Shown here piece by piece: positions 36,601 to 52,660 of a stretch of 64,000 nt of DNA (positions are counted from its first letter, which is position 1; every line of letters starts with the position of its first letter). Source of the DNA: Paramacrobiotus metropolitanus. Taxonomy: Eukaryota > Tardigrada > Eutardigrada > Parachela > Macrobiotidae. The position numbers and the translations under genes were made by a program. The notes under the pieces were generated by a model, which was not told the DNA's origin, ran no database searches, and was given only the letters and a program-made list of their open reading frames with translations. The stretch spans positions 186,001 to 250,000 of the forward strand of contig NW_026570260.1 of the NCBI RefSeq assembly GCF_019649055.1. The letters are read 5' to 3'.

Positions 36601-37910
36601 ATCCGGTGTGCTGGTTGCTGCGGCAGCGAGAAAGGCCGATTGGCAATCTCCGAGCCTTCTTCCGGTTCCTGTGGGAAATTAAGCAGCGCATTACACGGCC
36701 ATTCGCTTCGGCGATATAATACGACTATCACATTCACTTCTGTACGCCATCATCGGCGGGTAGAACTTCACCAGATTCCACATATCATCCTTATCGCGCT
36801 TTATGACCCGTCAAGCAATTATTTATGGCATAGCTGGCATGGCGCTACTCGAATAAGATGTGCAGCCGATATGGATGACAAACGGAATGCCATCGTACAG
36901 TTTAACTAATTTACCATGGAATTTTGTTCTCTGGGTTGTGCATCATAAGCTGTACAGCAGCAAATGGACAGTTAGTTTTTACTGCGAACTAAGCCGCATT
37001 CCCAAGAATTACCGTAATTATCGAATTTGCACCTCCCCCCGTAATAAGGCCCCCCTCCGTAATAAGCCCCCTCCCGAAACCCGTTTGAAAAATAACGTCT
37101 CCCCCCGAATTTACCGCCCAGGGGGCGTTATTAAATGTTAAGCGCCGCAAAATGATAGATATACCGCAAACTGCTTCATAATAATTGTTATGATTTAATG
37201 AATAAACAGACAAACTTCAAAAAAATAATGTGGTGCGAGGCTTCGGAATGCTGCTCGTAAGGTTGTGAAATTGCAAATACCGGTATCTACTGAGTTCAGT
37301 ATCAATAGAACTGGATGCGTAGTTGTTCGAAAAATAACGGCCCCCTCGAAAAAATGCTGTTTGAAAAATAGTACCACCCCCCGAAATAACGCCCCCTCCC
37401 CGAAATAAGCCCCCCTCCTCCAGGACGTTTGAACTATTTGCACCCCAGGGGTGCAAATTCGATAATTACGGTATATAGATTGCAGGCGAAATTGCAAATC
37501 AGTTGTTGTATCAAAGTGGTGTTGAGCCACGCCGGCTCTTGCTATAACATCTAGATATTTGCCAAATCAAGGGCAGTATATAACGGGTTATATACTGTCC
37601 ATGGCCAAACACATCGCATAACTGCGGAATATTTACTGCTGCACATCGGCGAAGTGCAGCCAGATCAGTCTGTGAGCTGCTTACCGAAATCGTTTAATTT
37701 GCGCTGGCTCTTCTCCTGTGCAGCGGCCGGCGCCGATTCGCTGTAAGGAGGCGGCGGACTAAAAAGCTTCCAGTTGCTGGAGCCGGTGGCGCGTCCAGCC
37801 TGTCCGCTCATCTTCGCTGTCCATTCCTCATTCCCCGACCGCTGCAGTACCGGCTCCGCTGCTGTCTTGTCCGCGAGGAACTCTTTATTTTTCTTCGTCA
37901 CCGCCGGCAT
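30667..37910 (-). CDS. jub: Ajuba-type LIM-domain protein (Zyxin/Ajuba family), 895 aa
   Basis: Eleven exons on the minus strand: 37910-37685, 36668-36530, 36343-35775, 35046-34207, 32297-32196, 32133-32066, 31986-31924, 31842-31712, 31568-31517, 31359-31291 and 31095-30667. They are in phase throughout (896 codons with stop). The 590-residue N-terminal part is disordered and holds two PPxY motifs (SPPPPYSES at about 51-59 and EDPPPYKP near 555), as expected for WW-domain partners. Three LIM domains follow at about 593-785. LIM2 is nearly identical to vertebrate Ajuba ([21 protein letters not shown]), and LIM3 has YAPKCAAC and [17 protein letters not shown]. Ajuba proteins link adherens junctions to Hippo signalling by restraining Warts/LATS and also reach the nucleus. 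Unusually, about 110 Pro/Arg-rich residues follow LIM3, where relatives end. Start ATG 37910 is the first in frame after an in-frame stop. Confidence 0.93.
35616..35750. repeat. 27-bp minisatellite, about five degenerate copies
   Basis: Units start near 35616, 35643, 35670, 35697 and 35724, e.g. TTATTGCATCTTTACTTAAT. It lies inside an intron of the Ajuba-like gene. Because 27 is a multiple of three, the plus strand reads as a 9-residue hydrophobic repeat (VIASLLNFL-like), which I do not consider coding. Confidence 0.75.
37012..37471. mobile_element. TA-flanked 460-bp inverted-repeat element (MITE)
   Basis: The ends are perfect 22-bp inverted repeats: 37012-37033 (CCGTAATTATCGAATTTGCA..) and 37450-37471. 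Each is bordered by TA (37010-37011 and 37472-37473). Internally both halves carry C-rich repeats of the type CCCCCCGAAATAACGCCCCC. There is no coding capacity. It sits in intron 1 of the Ajuba-like gene. The TA duplication fits a Tc1/mariner-mobilised miniature element. Confidence 0.85.
37571..37600. repeat. Near-perfect 30-bp palindrome
   Basis: AGTATATAAC, GG, GTTATATACT form 10-bp arms around a 2-bp centre. The flanking GGGC/GTCC extend the pairing with one mismatch. It is upstream of exon 2 in the Ajuba-like locus, and its function is unknown. Confidence 0.7.
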
Positions 37911-40135
37911 CTCGTTGCCTGCTCCAGTCACGGGCGGTCAGCTAAATGGTGACTATTCAGTCGCAACCATCGGGGACATGCCTGCCAAGAGACAAAACTT
38001 TAGGCACGCGGCCGGTACGTTTCTGTGAAAACGTCCAGCGCTATCCTGGCGATGACCGTTACAGTTGTTGAACGCAGCCGCTGACTGACGGATAATGGGC
38101 ACTTGACATACGTCGCTAATTTATTGGGCATATGCGACGCAAGTACAATCAAGTACTTCGATGCCGGATGCGTATGTTCTGGTTAACGTAGAACAGGAAG
38201 AATCAACCACGGGCCATCCAACACAGGAAGCGACGTGCTGCAGCGCCAGGGGCATCCCGCTCTACTGGTAGTTCAGTAAGTAGAAGTATCCATATGCTGC
38301 TACGTAAGTTAGTCGATCGTCAGTGAATGTCCGTAATCAATGTGAGAAACGGGGATAGTCGGTCCGCGCAGGCACAGGGAAAAGTCAGAAGTCTATGCCA
38401 TCACCACAATGGTGCCACCAGCAATGCAAACAAGCCAATTTGAATTTACATTCCATCAACTGCTAAAGAGCGACTAGTAAAGAATCTAAAGATATTCAAA
38501 ACAACAAGCCATACAAGTGGAAAAGTTGTTAACTGACGCCAGAAAAAGTTCGCTTATGAATTATAAGACAATACGAGTATTACTGTCAAACTGGAGAGAT
38601 TAAACACGAAAAAGAAGCAAAAAAATAATATTAATACAGTACGTATAGAGTACAGTCAACCTTTTTTATATCCCTCTTGTTACGTTGCACGAATACAGAG
38701 CGTTGCAAAATTAAAGTTATATTCTATGATGCAATCAACAATTACCTATTTGTTTAAGCCCATCGTTCAACTATGTACCTTACGAGCTCCGACACTGTAC
38801 CCCATCTGTGAACAGTGCAATGGAAAACAGCTGGTTGGCATACCGTAACGTTTTTCCCATAGCACTTATAAAATGACCACAGTCCTTCCTAATATCAAGA
38901 AACCAAATCTTCCTGTTAAGAATGTCTCGATACCAACAGAGGTTCAATCCGTGTCAATACTACAAATACTTTTTTCGGGATGTGTACGTACGTAAGCAGC
39001 TCTGCAGGAAACACCATCACTCATCAGCCCCCGCGGATCAGCAACGTCGCTTTGAAAATTGTGGTCAGTCCGGTGCATGACTGCATGCAGGCGCGATCGT
39101 CTGTGCATGGCAAAGCAGCCAAAAGTGAGGAATGCGTCTGCATTCCAACGCTAGATGAACGCTGAAATCGATTCAGTCGGACAGGACAGTACATAGGACA
39201 GGGGTCAGTCAACGCTGATCGAATGGATAACTAGTTATGTACTTTGTATTAGCTACCACGTGCGCGCGCTGACAGCACAGGAGCAGCGCGCACATCCAAT
39301 TCCATTTAAATCGATGCCATTTCCAGTTCCCTTTGCAATAATACAACCTTACAACGTTAAACATAATTATTGTACTGTAGTAGTACCACAGTCAGTAAAA
39401 AGCTAAAGTACGAGTACTGAATTCAAGAAGTTGTGCATGCTAATCATCGGTACTGTACTGTACATGTATTAATGCTAAAATACTTGTACTGTAAATAAAC
39501 AAAAACCTAATTGTGGTTTGCGTAAAATCTAGACAATTGTCGATCCAGCGGGCCGGTTGTCATCTAGATCTGCGAGATTTAATTTGCACAATTCATTTTT
39601 CACCTGCAACTGTAAATCGTTTCTGTCACAACATGTATAATTATGAATCTTTGAATCATTTTTTGAAGTTTGAATGAGGATTTGCTTTCCGGTTAGCACA
39701 GTGGCTTGGATTCCCAGGAATGCGTCGTGCGTGGGAACAAATCCCTAAGCCAGAACACGGCAGTACTTGACCCAAGCAGACAGACTACAGGGAAAGGCAT
39801 GGCGCATGCAACTGTGGAGAATGAGTTGCAGTTATGAAGCATGAAAAAGTGATCCATCACTGTCCAGCCACAGGAAAACATATGAGCGCTCGCCATTCAT
39901 GGATGCGTATCTCACAGTTCGCATCCAGCACTGCAGCAGCACTGCCGTCGCGATCCATGCTTTAGCAGCGCACCGGAAAGGCGGCACCGCTAACGTCTTC
40001 ATACCTACCGGAAACCTGTAGAAAAGTTATTGGCTACTGGTAAATATAAGTTGTCTGTATCGGTACTACAATACAGGTTGTGTTGTAACTTGTAACAAAA
40101 GTCGTTTGTGCATTCCTAGCTGTTTTACATGTATC

Positions 40136-40620
40136 CGAATGGTCTACTGTATGTGACTGAAAGGGCATAAATAATTCCATCGCGCGGGTCACCCACCAGG
40201 ACCCTTTCCCGTCCGTACCACATCCAGTCATGCAATTCGGTGAGGAAAAATGTGTGGAATTTATTGCCGGGCGGATCTGGATAAAAATGCTTGTTTATTT
40301 AAGTTGAACAGGTAGGAACTGCTACGCTTAAACTACGAAGGTAATTATAGACAATTACCACGAGCTGGACGTGGGGCAGAGGGCGCATCTGCACTGAGGC
40401 AGTTCAGCAGCGATCCAAGTGTCTCAGTTTCCGGATCACGGGTAAAGTTTGCGCAACCACCATTGTGCCAGTGTATGTAACTGATCCAGGGAGAAGATGG
40501 GTCTAATCCGTTCGTACTCATGCTTGAGCTCATGAGTCAGAAACAATGCAATCAATGGCGCTCTTGCAGGTAGATTTGTGCATCTACACAGGCCAGGGAA
40601 ATGAAGCAGCCAATATTAAT
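40136..40620 (-). CDS. Possible unrecognised protein-coding exons
   Basis: On the minus strand, 40289 down to about 40136 follows an AG acceptor. It reads as a well-formed globular segment (FHTFFLTELHDWMWYGRE, then RVLVGDPRDGIIYAL) before a gtaaaa donor. Just upstream, about 40610-40350 has two overlapping protein-like frames (one with PLIALFLTHELKHEYERI, the other with WISYIHWHNGGCANF). I cannot decide which frame is real, and no start or stop is fixed. No family is recognised. This may be a lineage-specific gene or chance. Confidence 0.27.
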
Positions 40621-40829
40621 CGTCCGGATGTAATCTGCTGGATCAGTCAAAGTTTGGTCTAGCTAGGGAGCGGGGGGAAGATCGGTTGCGGATGAACAAG
40701 CCGGTAGTGACGTCCACTGCTTGCATTGTACATACGCAGTAGCGCACGTACGAGCCATTTCCGGCGCACTTGCACTGCTGCACTGCGTCCCGGGGTCTAA
40801 TCGGCATGTAATCGCCTGTTGTACATGCA

Positions 40830-40837
40830 TATATAAA
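40830..40837 (+). promoter_or_regulatory. TATA-box-like element, possible tryptophan hydroxylase promoter
   Basis: TATATAAA, followed about 30 bp later by an initiator-like ATCACACTC. It lies 0.5 kb before the tryptophan hydroxylase start codon. Position and motif are the only evidence. Confidence 0.3.
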
Positions 40838-41342
40838 CAGCAACAGAAGTCCTAATAGCCATCACACTCTGTCAGGACTCTTGTCACAGTCAAGCGCCTT
40901 ATTCAGTTGATGGAAGTTAACGCGCAGAACCAGTTGTTTGATTAGTGCCCGCAACAACCACCCGCACTCCACAGCACCAGCACTCTGCCTTCTCCAACGT
41001 GACCTCGCATTCATTACGTGGCACTACTAAGAGACCAGGAATATTTCCTGTTTCCACTGCTTTTGTTATGTTGCTGTGCGTGCTGTCCAGGTTCAAGTAC
41101 TGAATTTACTTGAATCTACACAACGACAATTGAACCAAGCAGCTAACTGTAAGGTCATGACAGTGTTGCTGAATTAGCGGTTAATGTGTGGGTTACGATT
41201 GCGCTTATTGGTGTACCATTGAAATAACTTATTAAGTTTTATTTCTAACGCGCCCCTGGAACTGTGATATGGTAATTTTTATGTGTTGATTGGCTGCGAT
41301 AGAAACGGAACGGGAGTTAATTGATTAAGTTGAGAGAGAATT

Positions 41343-47004
<5,662 letters not shown>

Positions 47005-49229
47005 ACCGTTTGAAGGGCTTGAGTGAATACTCGACAGGGCGTTGCAGTCAGCCGATGCCTTCTGCTATACCTGTATGCTTACATAACGTATATTCCCGTC
47101 GCCAACTGCATAATTATCCACCAAAGTTCACTTCCTGTACCGCATTCAGCTAAGTTTTACCGGCATCATTATTATCGTACGAGCACATGGATGGGAATTA
47201 CAACAAAGCAAAACGATTCATTCTGCTGCATGCAGTTAGAGTACTTATCCGTAACTCCGTATTGCAAATCCATCCCATCTGCATTTAACCGTCATCGACA
47301 TCACACTTTGCTTCCCATGTCAAACCACCGGCATCCAATGCAAATCCCACAAGCAAATGTAGTCGTCACATCGTATCTTATTCCAATCATTTCTGTCTTT
47401 ATTTTTACTGTCCAGTTATACGACACGGGTGCACCACCAGCAATTATATATAAGCAGGATCGTTCCTATGGATTTATGCGCTACGTTTAATACCTTACGT
47501 TTGCTGATTTAATAGTATTGCTCTGTGCAAATACTGACACTCGCTGTCCATATTCCCTTCGAGATTCTTTATTAGTTTTCTCAGCGATTATCCACAAAAA
47601 AAACTGCTGTTTATCAAATTTAAACTAATTCCAATGAAATGTGCTCTCCTACGCATGGGCAGAATACTTGCTGACCTTTCTGTCCGCTGTCTATCAATAA
47701 CTTTAAGTACAGAGTACTTGATGTGAAACGTGCTTTCTTGGCGGCAGCAAAACACTTCACCTTTTTTCAGAATATTCACCGGACTTACCTATAGAACACT
47801 TCTGTTCTATTACTACTTGCACTACTTGAGTTTATTGCTACCTGCTAGTTCAGTTAGCAGGGTTTTAATTAGGTAGTCCGTTTACATAGGTCATCGTATG
47901 CTCGTATGCATGGCTTTGTAGTGATGTACAGTATTATGCAGTATGCTAACTGCTTATCAATAATTACTACTCTAGGGTAGGGTACGATGGTTGGCGAAAA
48001 CTTCAAAAACAATAACACAAAATCAAAATAATGGGAAAAAATTATTATTACAGAGATGTGATATATCATAATTACACATTGTAATTTGGAATGTACTGTA
48101 ATGTATACAGTATACGTGTGAAAAACAAAAATAAAGTCTAGTATGATGATTATTACACATTTGAGGGCAGCAGGAGGTTGTTAGGAGACACGCTTTGCGG
48201 CATTTTTTGCCCAGAAACGGTAATTCTGCATTGATTTAGGAAAAATCATAGAAAACAAAACATTAAGGGGAAATAACAATGATAATGTATGCATGCCCAC
48301 ATGCAGCGAGCATTTGCAGCATGCGCTTTATATAGAATGTGATTAACAATTAAGTGAGGTCTCGATTATCTTGTACTCTCCGTTGACAATAAGGCAGTTT
48401 CAAAGCTTTTGAATTTAATAATAGAAGCTGATTGTGGAAGTTTTCTTATTCGCAGTTGAGCGGAATTCATAAAATGCCAGCATAGCCGTATTTGGCGTGA
48501 TGAAAACGATCTGCGTTCTCCTGTCCAGGCCGCTGCATCTAATGCCACCGTTTATTACGCTGGTTCGGTTGACTGTTGACACACAACCAGTATGTGGCCA
48601 ATATGATAACTATGTAGCTTATTGATGAGCAAGATACTTTCTTCGCTTCCAACACCATTGCTCAATATTCCGGCATAACCTCGACTAATTGCGGTTAAAC
48701 TTTCTTCGTGCATATGCGGTTTCCTTACTTCCAGCGCGTATATAACAAAATGCCGTACGGTATAATGACCGTTTGTGCAACATCCGGCACTGGCCGGCTG
48801 GAGCTGGTGATCCTACTTGTATGATACGCATATGCATCGTACAATACTGTAATAATTATTATGAAATGATAGACGGCTGGCCGCCGAGGAGAGAGTGCAT
48901 CCCGATTTAGCCACACTCGTTAGCGCGGGAACTTACCCGGCTGACTATATCCTATAGGCATAGATACAGTTGCCGATGCGTCATAGTGTTTGTTTTTTAA
49001 AAAAGGAAACATCTCGAACTTTGACTCACGAAGCGGCACAACGGCTGACTAGCGACCGCACAGCAGCGGAAGTCAGCCAGTCAACTATAAAGATCTTCAC
49101 GCGTCAAGCCCAAACCGTTTTGACCCACTCTATCGCTTCTTCGCACAACATTTGCGGTAGTTTTCTTCCAGGCTGACATACGGCCCTTTTTAAGTATTTG
49201 GCTTACACGTTCCCTAATTACCCGCCACA
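47005..49229. other. Intergenic region, no gene recognised
   Basis: 3' UTR of tryptophan hydroxylase and the 5' region of the muscle-protein gene. A 155-codon open frame at 47023-47490 lacks an ATG start and has random-looking composition. No RNA gene was recognised. Confidence 0.5.
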
Positions 49230-50115
49230 ATGCCTCATGAGTACGGATTGACCGCTGCTATGCAGAATAAGGTCGGTATACATCTCTCGCACTGCACTAT
49301 TTGACCTTTGTATATCTCTGGCTTTCTGTGCATTTCGGGTTTTCCGTCACTTAAAATTGTCGACAAAGTATAACCGCAAACTGTGGTTAATAATTAAGAG
49401 ATGATTCGAGTAGTAAAATTTGGGCGCATATCTGGAGTAATCCAATTTTTTTATGTTAGGATGACAAATTAATAGTAATTCTCTCATTGCCATATTTGGC
49501 GATTTGAACCTGTGCGTAGCAAAAGCTCTGCCTATTTCCCGCATTATATAGCGCTGTCTCATAAATATAGCAATTAGATCGTATTATAGTGTGCTTTGTT
49601 CGTTCTTACCTAATACGAGTATAGTGGCGTCGTAATTCTACATTTTAGTATTATACAATATGATACTTATTTTGCACGCATTGTACGTTCAGTTTACATA
49701 ATACTGATCGTTGTGTCTTTCGGCACAGATCGCCGCCAAACGCGATCCGGAATTCGAGAAAGCTGCCCTGAAGTGGATCTACGGCTATCTGGGCGAGCCG
49801 GTGCCAGAGGAGCCTCTGGAGGTGGCGCTGCACGACGGACAGGCGTTGCTCAAGTTCATGAAGAAGGTCAAGCCGGACCTGGTGTCCGGCCCCATCCACA
49901 GCGGCAAGATTGACGCGCAGCTGCGCGAAAACATCGGCACCTTCATTCAGGCCTGCACCAAGTTGGGCGTCCGCGGCACCGACATCTTCCAGACCAATGA
50001 CCTTTGGGACAAGAAGGACATCCCACAGGTCTGTGTCACGCTCTCCGCCCTTGGCACCGAGCTTCAGCGCAACCATCCCGAGGTGCCGGCCTTTGGTCCC
50101 CCGCCCAAACACTGA
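49230..50115 (+). CDS. Mp20/transgelin-like calponin-homology protein, 142 aa
   Basis: Exons 49230-49271 and 49729-50115 join at phase 0. The ATG is in a good context (CCACAATGCC). The protein is essentially one calponin-homology domain: MQNKIAAKRDPEFEKAALKW, LHDGQALLKFM, NIGTFIQACTKLGV, DIFQTNDLWDKKDIPQV. These are the landmarks of Drosophila Mp20 and vertebrate transgelin, which bind actin in muscle. It ends soon after the domain (VPAFGPPPKH, TGA) and lacks the C-terminal calponin-like repeat of about 40 residues found in relatives. A weak alternative donor near 50095 could lead to another exon, but I found none with the repeat. Confidence 0.9.
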
Positions 50116-51303
50116 ACGAGCAGCGTAATATCCACCGTTCAACGGGCGGCCGACAAATCCTGTTATCATTTTGGGGCCTTATCTGTTTAGCTCGACGCAT
50201 CAAGATATCGTCCTTGCTAGTATTTTATGATCATGTGCAGTAACTGGTTTTTATCTTTTTATGCTCTTTTTTATGTTGGCATTGACCGCGTAACTGAACG
50301 AAGGAATTGTCATGAAAACAACAAGAATACAATGCGCGCCTTACAGTTTCAAGAATCATTGAATTTCGCTGAAAGTGATAATATAAATAATCACCGTTCG
50401 TGGAGCATATATATTATGTATAATCAGATACCTACCTAGCTCAAGCATATTCAAAAGATATAACACATTGTTCAGCCTTTCAACAAAAACTGGAGTGCAA
50501 AAAACTGTTACGGACTGATAAATGCTGTAATATTAATTTGTAGAATTCGTTTACGCCGGAGCCGGTGTGATGCATGCTGCATGCTGCATGCATTTACAAG
50601 CAAGCACTAGTTATACGGTAATGTGTGGACGTTGGGGACATCAAAATGAATTACTACGTAAAAAAAAAATAATTATGCGAAAGTTTCCAAGCGATTTGAC
50701 CAGCGTAAGCGAACGGCACGATGCCCGTGCATAAGTAATGCTTGTTGTTTACCGATTTCTAGCATTTCGGTACAGCCCAGCCTAATTGCTCATCTTTACT
50801 GCGCCTCCAGGTGGGACGCTTAACAGCTCCAACGGTTCTTGCCATCGCAATCGGTATATGAGGTCAACCGCAGCAGGTCAGCTAAGTCGGCACACCCAGT
50901 ACCAGCGGCGGGTGGTCGGCAGTCACAGTTATGCCGGTAATGCTTTAATCTTCGTTCCCACGCACTGCTTGTTCGAAAGCCATCCCGCCCGCCGACGAAG
51001 AGCGCAAACACGCTGATTAAATTTTCAGCGTGGTTGCAGCCCGACCTTACGTCGGCGGTGGTGTGCCTTCTTCTTCGTCCGCTACAGCATTGCACCGTAT
51101 TGTCATCCTGTGGCATTTATATAAGCTCTCGATCATCGTTTCCCATTGTGCATTGATAGCTTTAATTCTTATACACTCTTCTTTAATCGTTCGTCGCATA
51201 TCCGGAAGGTCATGCTTCACTTTTTCCTTTAAGCCGATCTAATAGATCGCTGACGGATAAAGTGAGAGCTCTACGACCACCCTCCGAGCTATAACGCAGC
51301 GCG
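50116..51303. other. Intergenic region, no gene recognised
   Basis: 3' UTR of the Mp20-like gene and probable promoter of the peptide-precursor gene. It contains a short GCATGCT repeat at 50574-50592 and an A-run near 50660. Confidence 0.45.
50573..50592. repeat. GCATGCT short tandem repeat
   Basis: ATGCATGCTGCATGCTGCAT: two to three copies of a 7-bp partly palindromic unit. Confidence 0.7.
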
Positions 51304-52660
51304 ATGGCTGCTAAGCGGCCGCTGCACCCTCATGATAACCTTTATGATTTTAGCCGCGGTCCCCGCAAATGGCGCACCAGTTCCTGCTTGGCGCCAATAC
51401 CGGTGACCCAAAAAAATTTACCCATGAAGGCGGACAGAGTGTGGCCTTGCAGCCGGGCGAAGCTGGCGTTCAGTGGGCGGGCCTTTCTCTTGCGTAACCT
51501 TTCCCTGCTGCTGTGCTGTGCTTTGCCTGCCAAAAGTGAGCCCGGCGTCGTTGTTCCCCGCGCCGCCATCATACCGGACTTTTATACGGGTAACGTCAGC
51601 GACACCGATTTGAATCTGCCCATTAGCATGAAAGGCGTCGGCGATGTGCAGCAGCTGTACCAAATATACCGTAAGCACTTTTGACTTGCAGAGTATTTGC
51701 CGGTTAGCACGTTTCCGTCAGTTTTGTCAGTTTTTAAACGAAAGGTACTGCTAACAAGCCGATTATGCGTTTGCAGGAAACCTGCACTCCATATGCAAGG
51801 ACTGTGACCCCTCCCGGTTGCAGAGCTGGATCTCCTCCTATTACACCCCACAACTAACTGCCAGTCAGTCCCTTTCTTTTATCGGCCAGTTCGCTCCTGG
51901 CCAGCTTAGTCTCTCGAACAGCAAATCCCCCAAAGCCGCGTGGTATCTCGGTCGCCGTAAACGCCAAGCCGGTGAGCACTCCGACATATACGAAACCGAC
52001 GACGAGTCGTCCGAACTGACTGTCAAGCGCTCCACCTCTACCCGTTACCAGTCATGTTTGCGCCGCCACAGCGCCGGCAAAGAGCCACCGGCAAGCGTCG
52101 TTCGGTTCTGCCAACTGGCCCAGCCCACGTCTTCGCGACTTCCCGTGGAGCGCTTCCATCTCCACCCCTACCTATCTATACCGCCGACAGGGAGCCATAC
52201 CCTATCGACATCCCCCAATAAGGCGCTCGTCGCCGTGCGTCTGGTGCGGCGGGGACAGAACCTAGAGGCATCCCAAACGGGCGCCGCTCGAGTGCGCTCC
52301 CGCTCGGCCTCCGGACCCGTCTCATGGTACCTGGGCAAACGCTCCGGATCCGCTCCCGCACCTGTTTCCTGGTATCTAGGGAAACGCTCCGCCCCCGGTC
52401 CTGTCTCCTGGTATCTGGGCAAACGCTCCGGATCCGCCCCCGCACCTGTTTCTTGGTATCTAGGGAAACGCTCCGCCCCAGGACCTGTCTCATGGTATTT
52501 GGGCAAACGCTCCCTCACCCCTACCTCCAATAATGCACTGTTGCTCGTTGACCTTATGCCCATGAGTGTTTCGGACGCACTGAACGAAGCCGAATCGATG
52601 TTGCAGTCGTCGTGGATGAATAAAAGGTCCGCCACCTGGTACCTCGGACGCAGGAGGTAG
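51304..52660 (+). CDS. Putative neuropeptide precursor with seven WYLG-amide peptides, 416 aa
   Basis: Exons 51304-51670 and 51777-52660 join in phase 1 and end in TAG. A hydrophobic stretch at about residues 61-77 (LLRNLSLLLCCALPAKSE) can serve as a signal peptide if translation starts at the internal Met42, or as a late signal from ATG 51304. The C-terminal third is a run of peptides, each ending Trp-Tyr-Leu-Gly before dibasic cleavage sites. One copy has W178 (AAWYLG-RRKR), five have Ser-Trp-Tyr-Leu-Gly-Lys-Arg at W306, W321, W334, W349 and W362, and the last has W410 (SATWYLG-RRR, at the stop). Gly before Lys-Arg is the standard amidation donor, so mature peptides such as SAPGPVSWYLamide are predicted. 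A Cys-Lys-Asp-Cys segment and an acidic spacer with further basic sites lie between. I do not recognise the peptide family. Confidence 0.85.
52313..52512 (+). repeat. 84-bp higher-order tandem repeat encoding paired WYLG peptides
   Basis: Five peptide units alternate at 45 and 39 bp spacing (Trp codons at 52325, 52370, 52409, 52454 and 52493). This gives an 84-bp unit repeated about two and a half times at near identity, and it points to recent unequal duplication. Confidence 0.88.

Larger units (their letters stand above)
37911..41342. other. Intergenic region between the divergent Ajuba-like and tryptophan hydroxylase genes
   Basis: It holds both promoters. Apart from the doubtful minus-strand exons at 40136-40620 and a TATA-like site at 40830, I see no gene. 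The sequence at 39694-39745 resembles tRNA promoter boxes (TAGCACAGTGG; GGGAACAAATCCC) but does not fold as a clear tRNA. Confidence 0.45.

Noticed and set aside
37003-37450. CRISPR-like or regulatory array made of C-rich repeats
   Set aside because: The repeats lie inside an inverted-repeat element with TA borders, so a miniature transposon explains them. The genome is eukaryotic.
39694-39745. tRNA gene or tRNA-derived SINE
   Set aside because: A-box and approximate B-box sequences are present at plausible spacing, but the acceptor and anticodon stems do not pair and the B box has a mismatch in its core.
47023-47490. 155-codon open frame after tryptophan hydroxylase
   Set aside because: It starts with GTG, lies in the probable 3' UTR and has a composition like translated AT-rich non-coding DNA.
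50820-51116. 98-codon minus-strand frame, Cys/Arg-rich
   Set aside because: No splice or start context and no recognisable motif. It is in the probable promoter of the peptide precursor.
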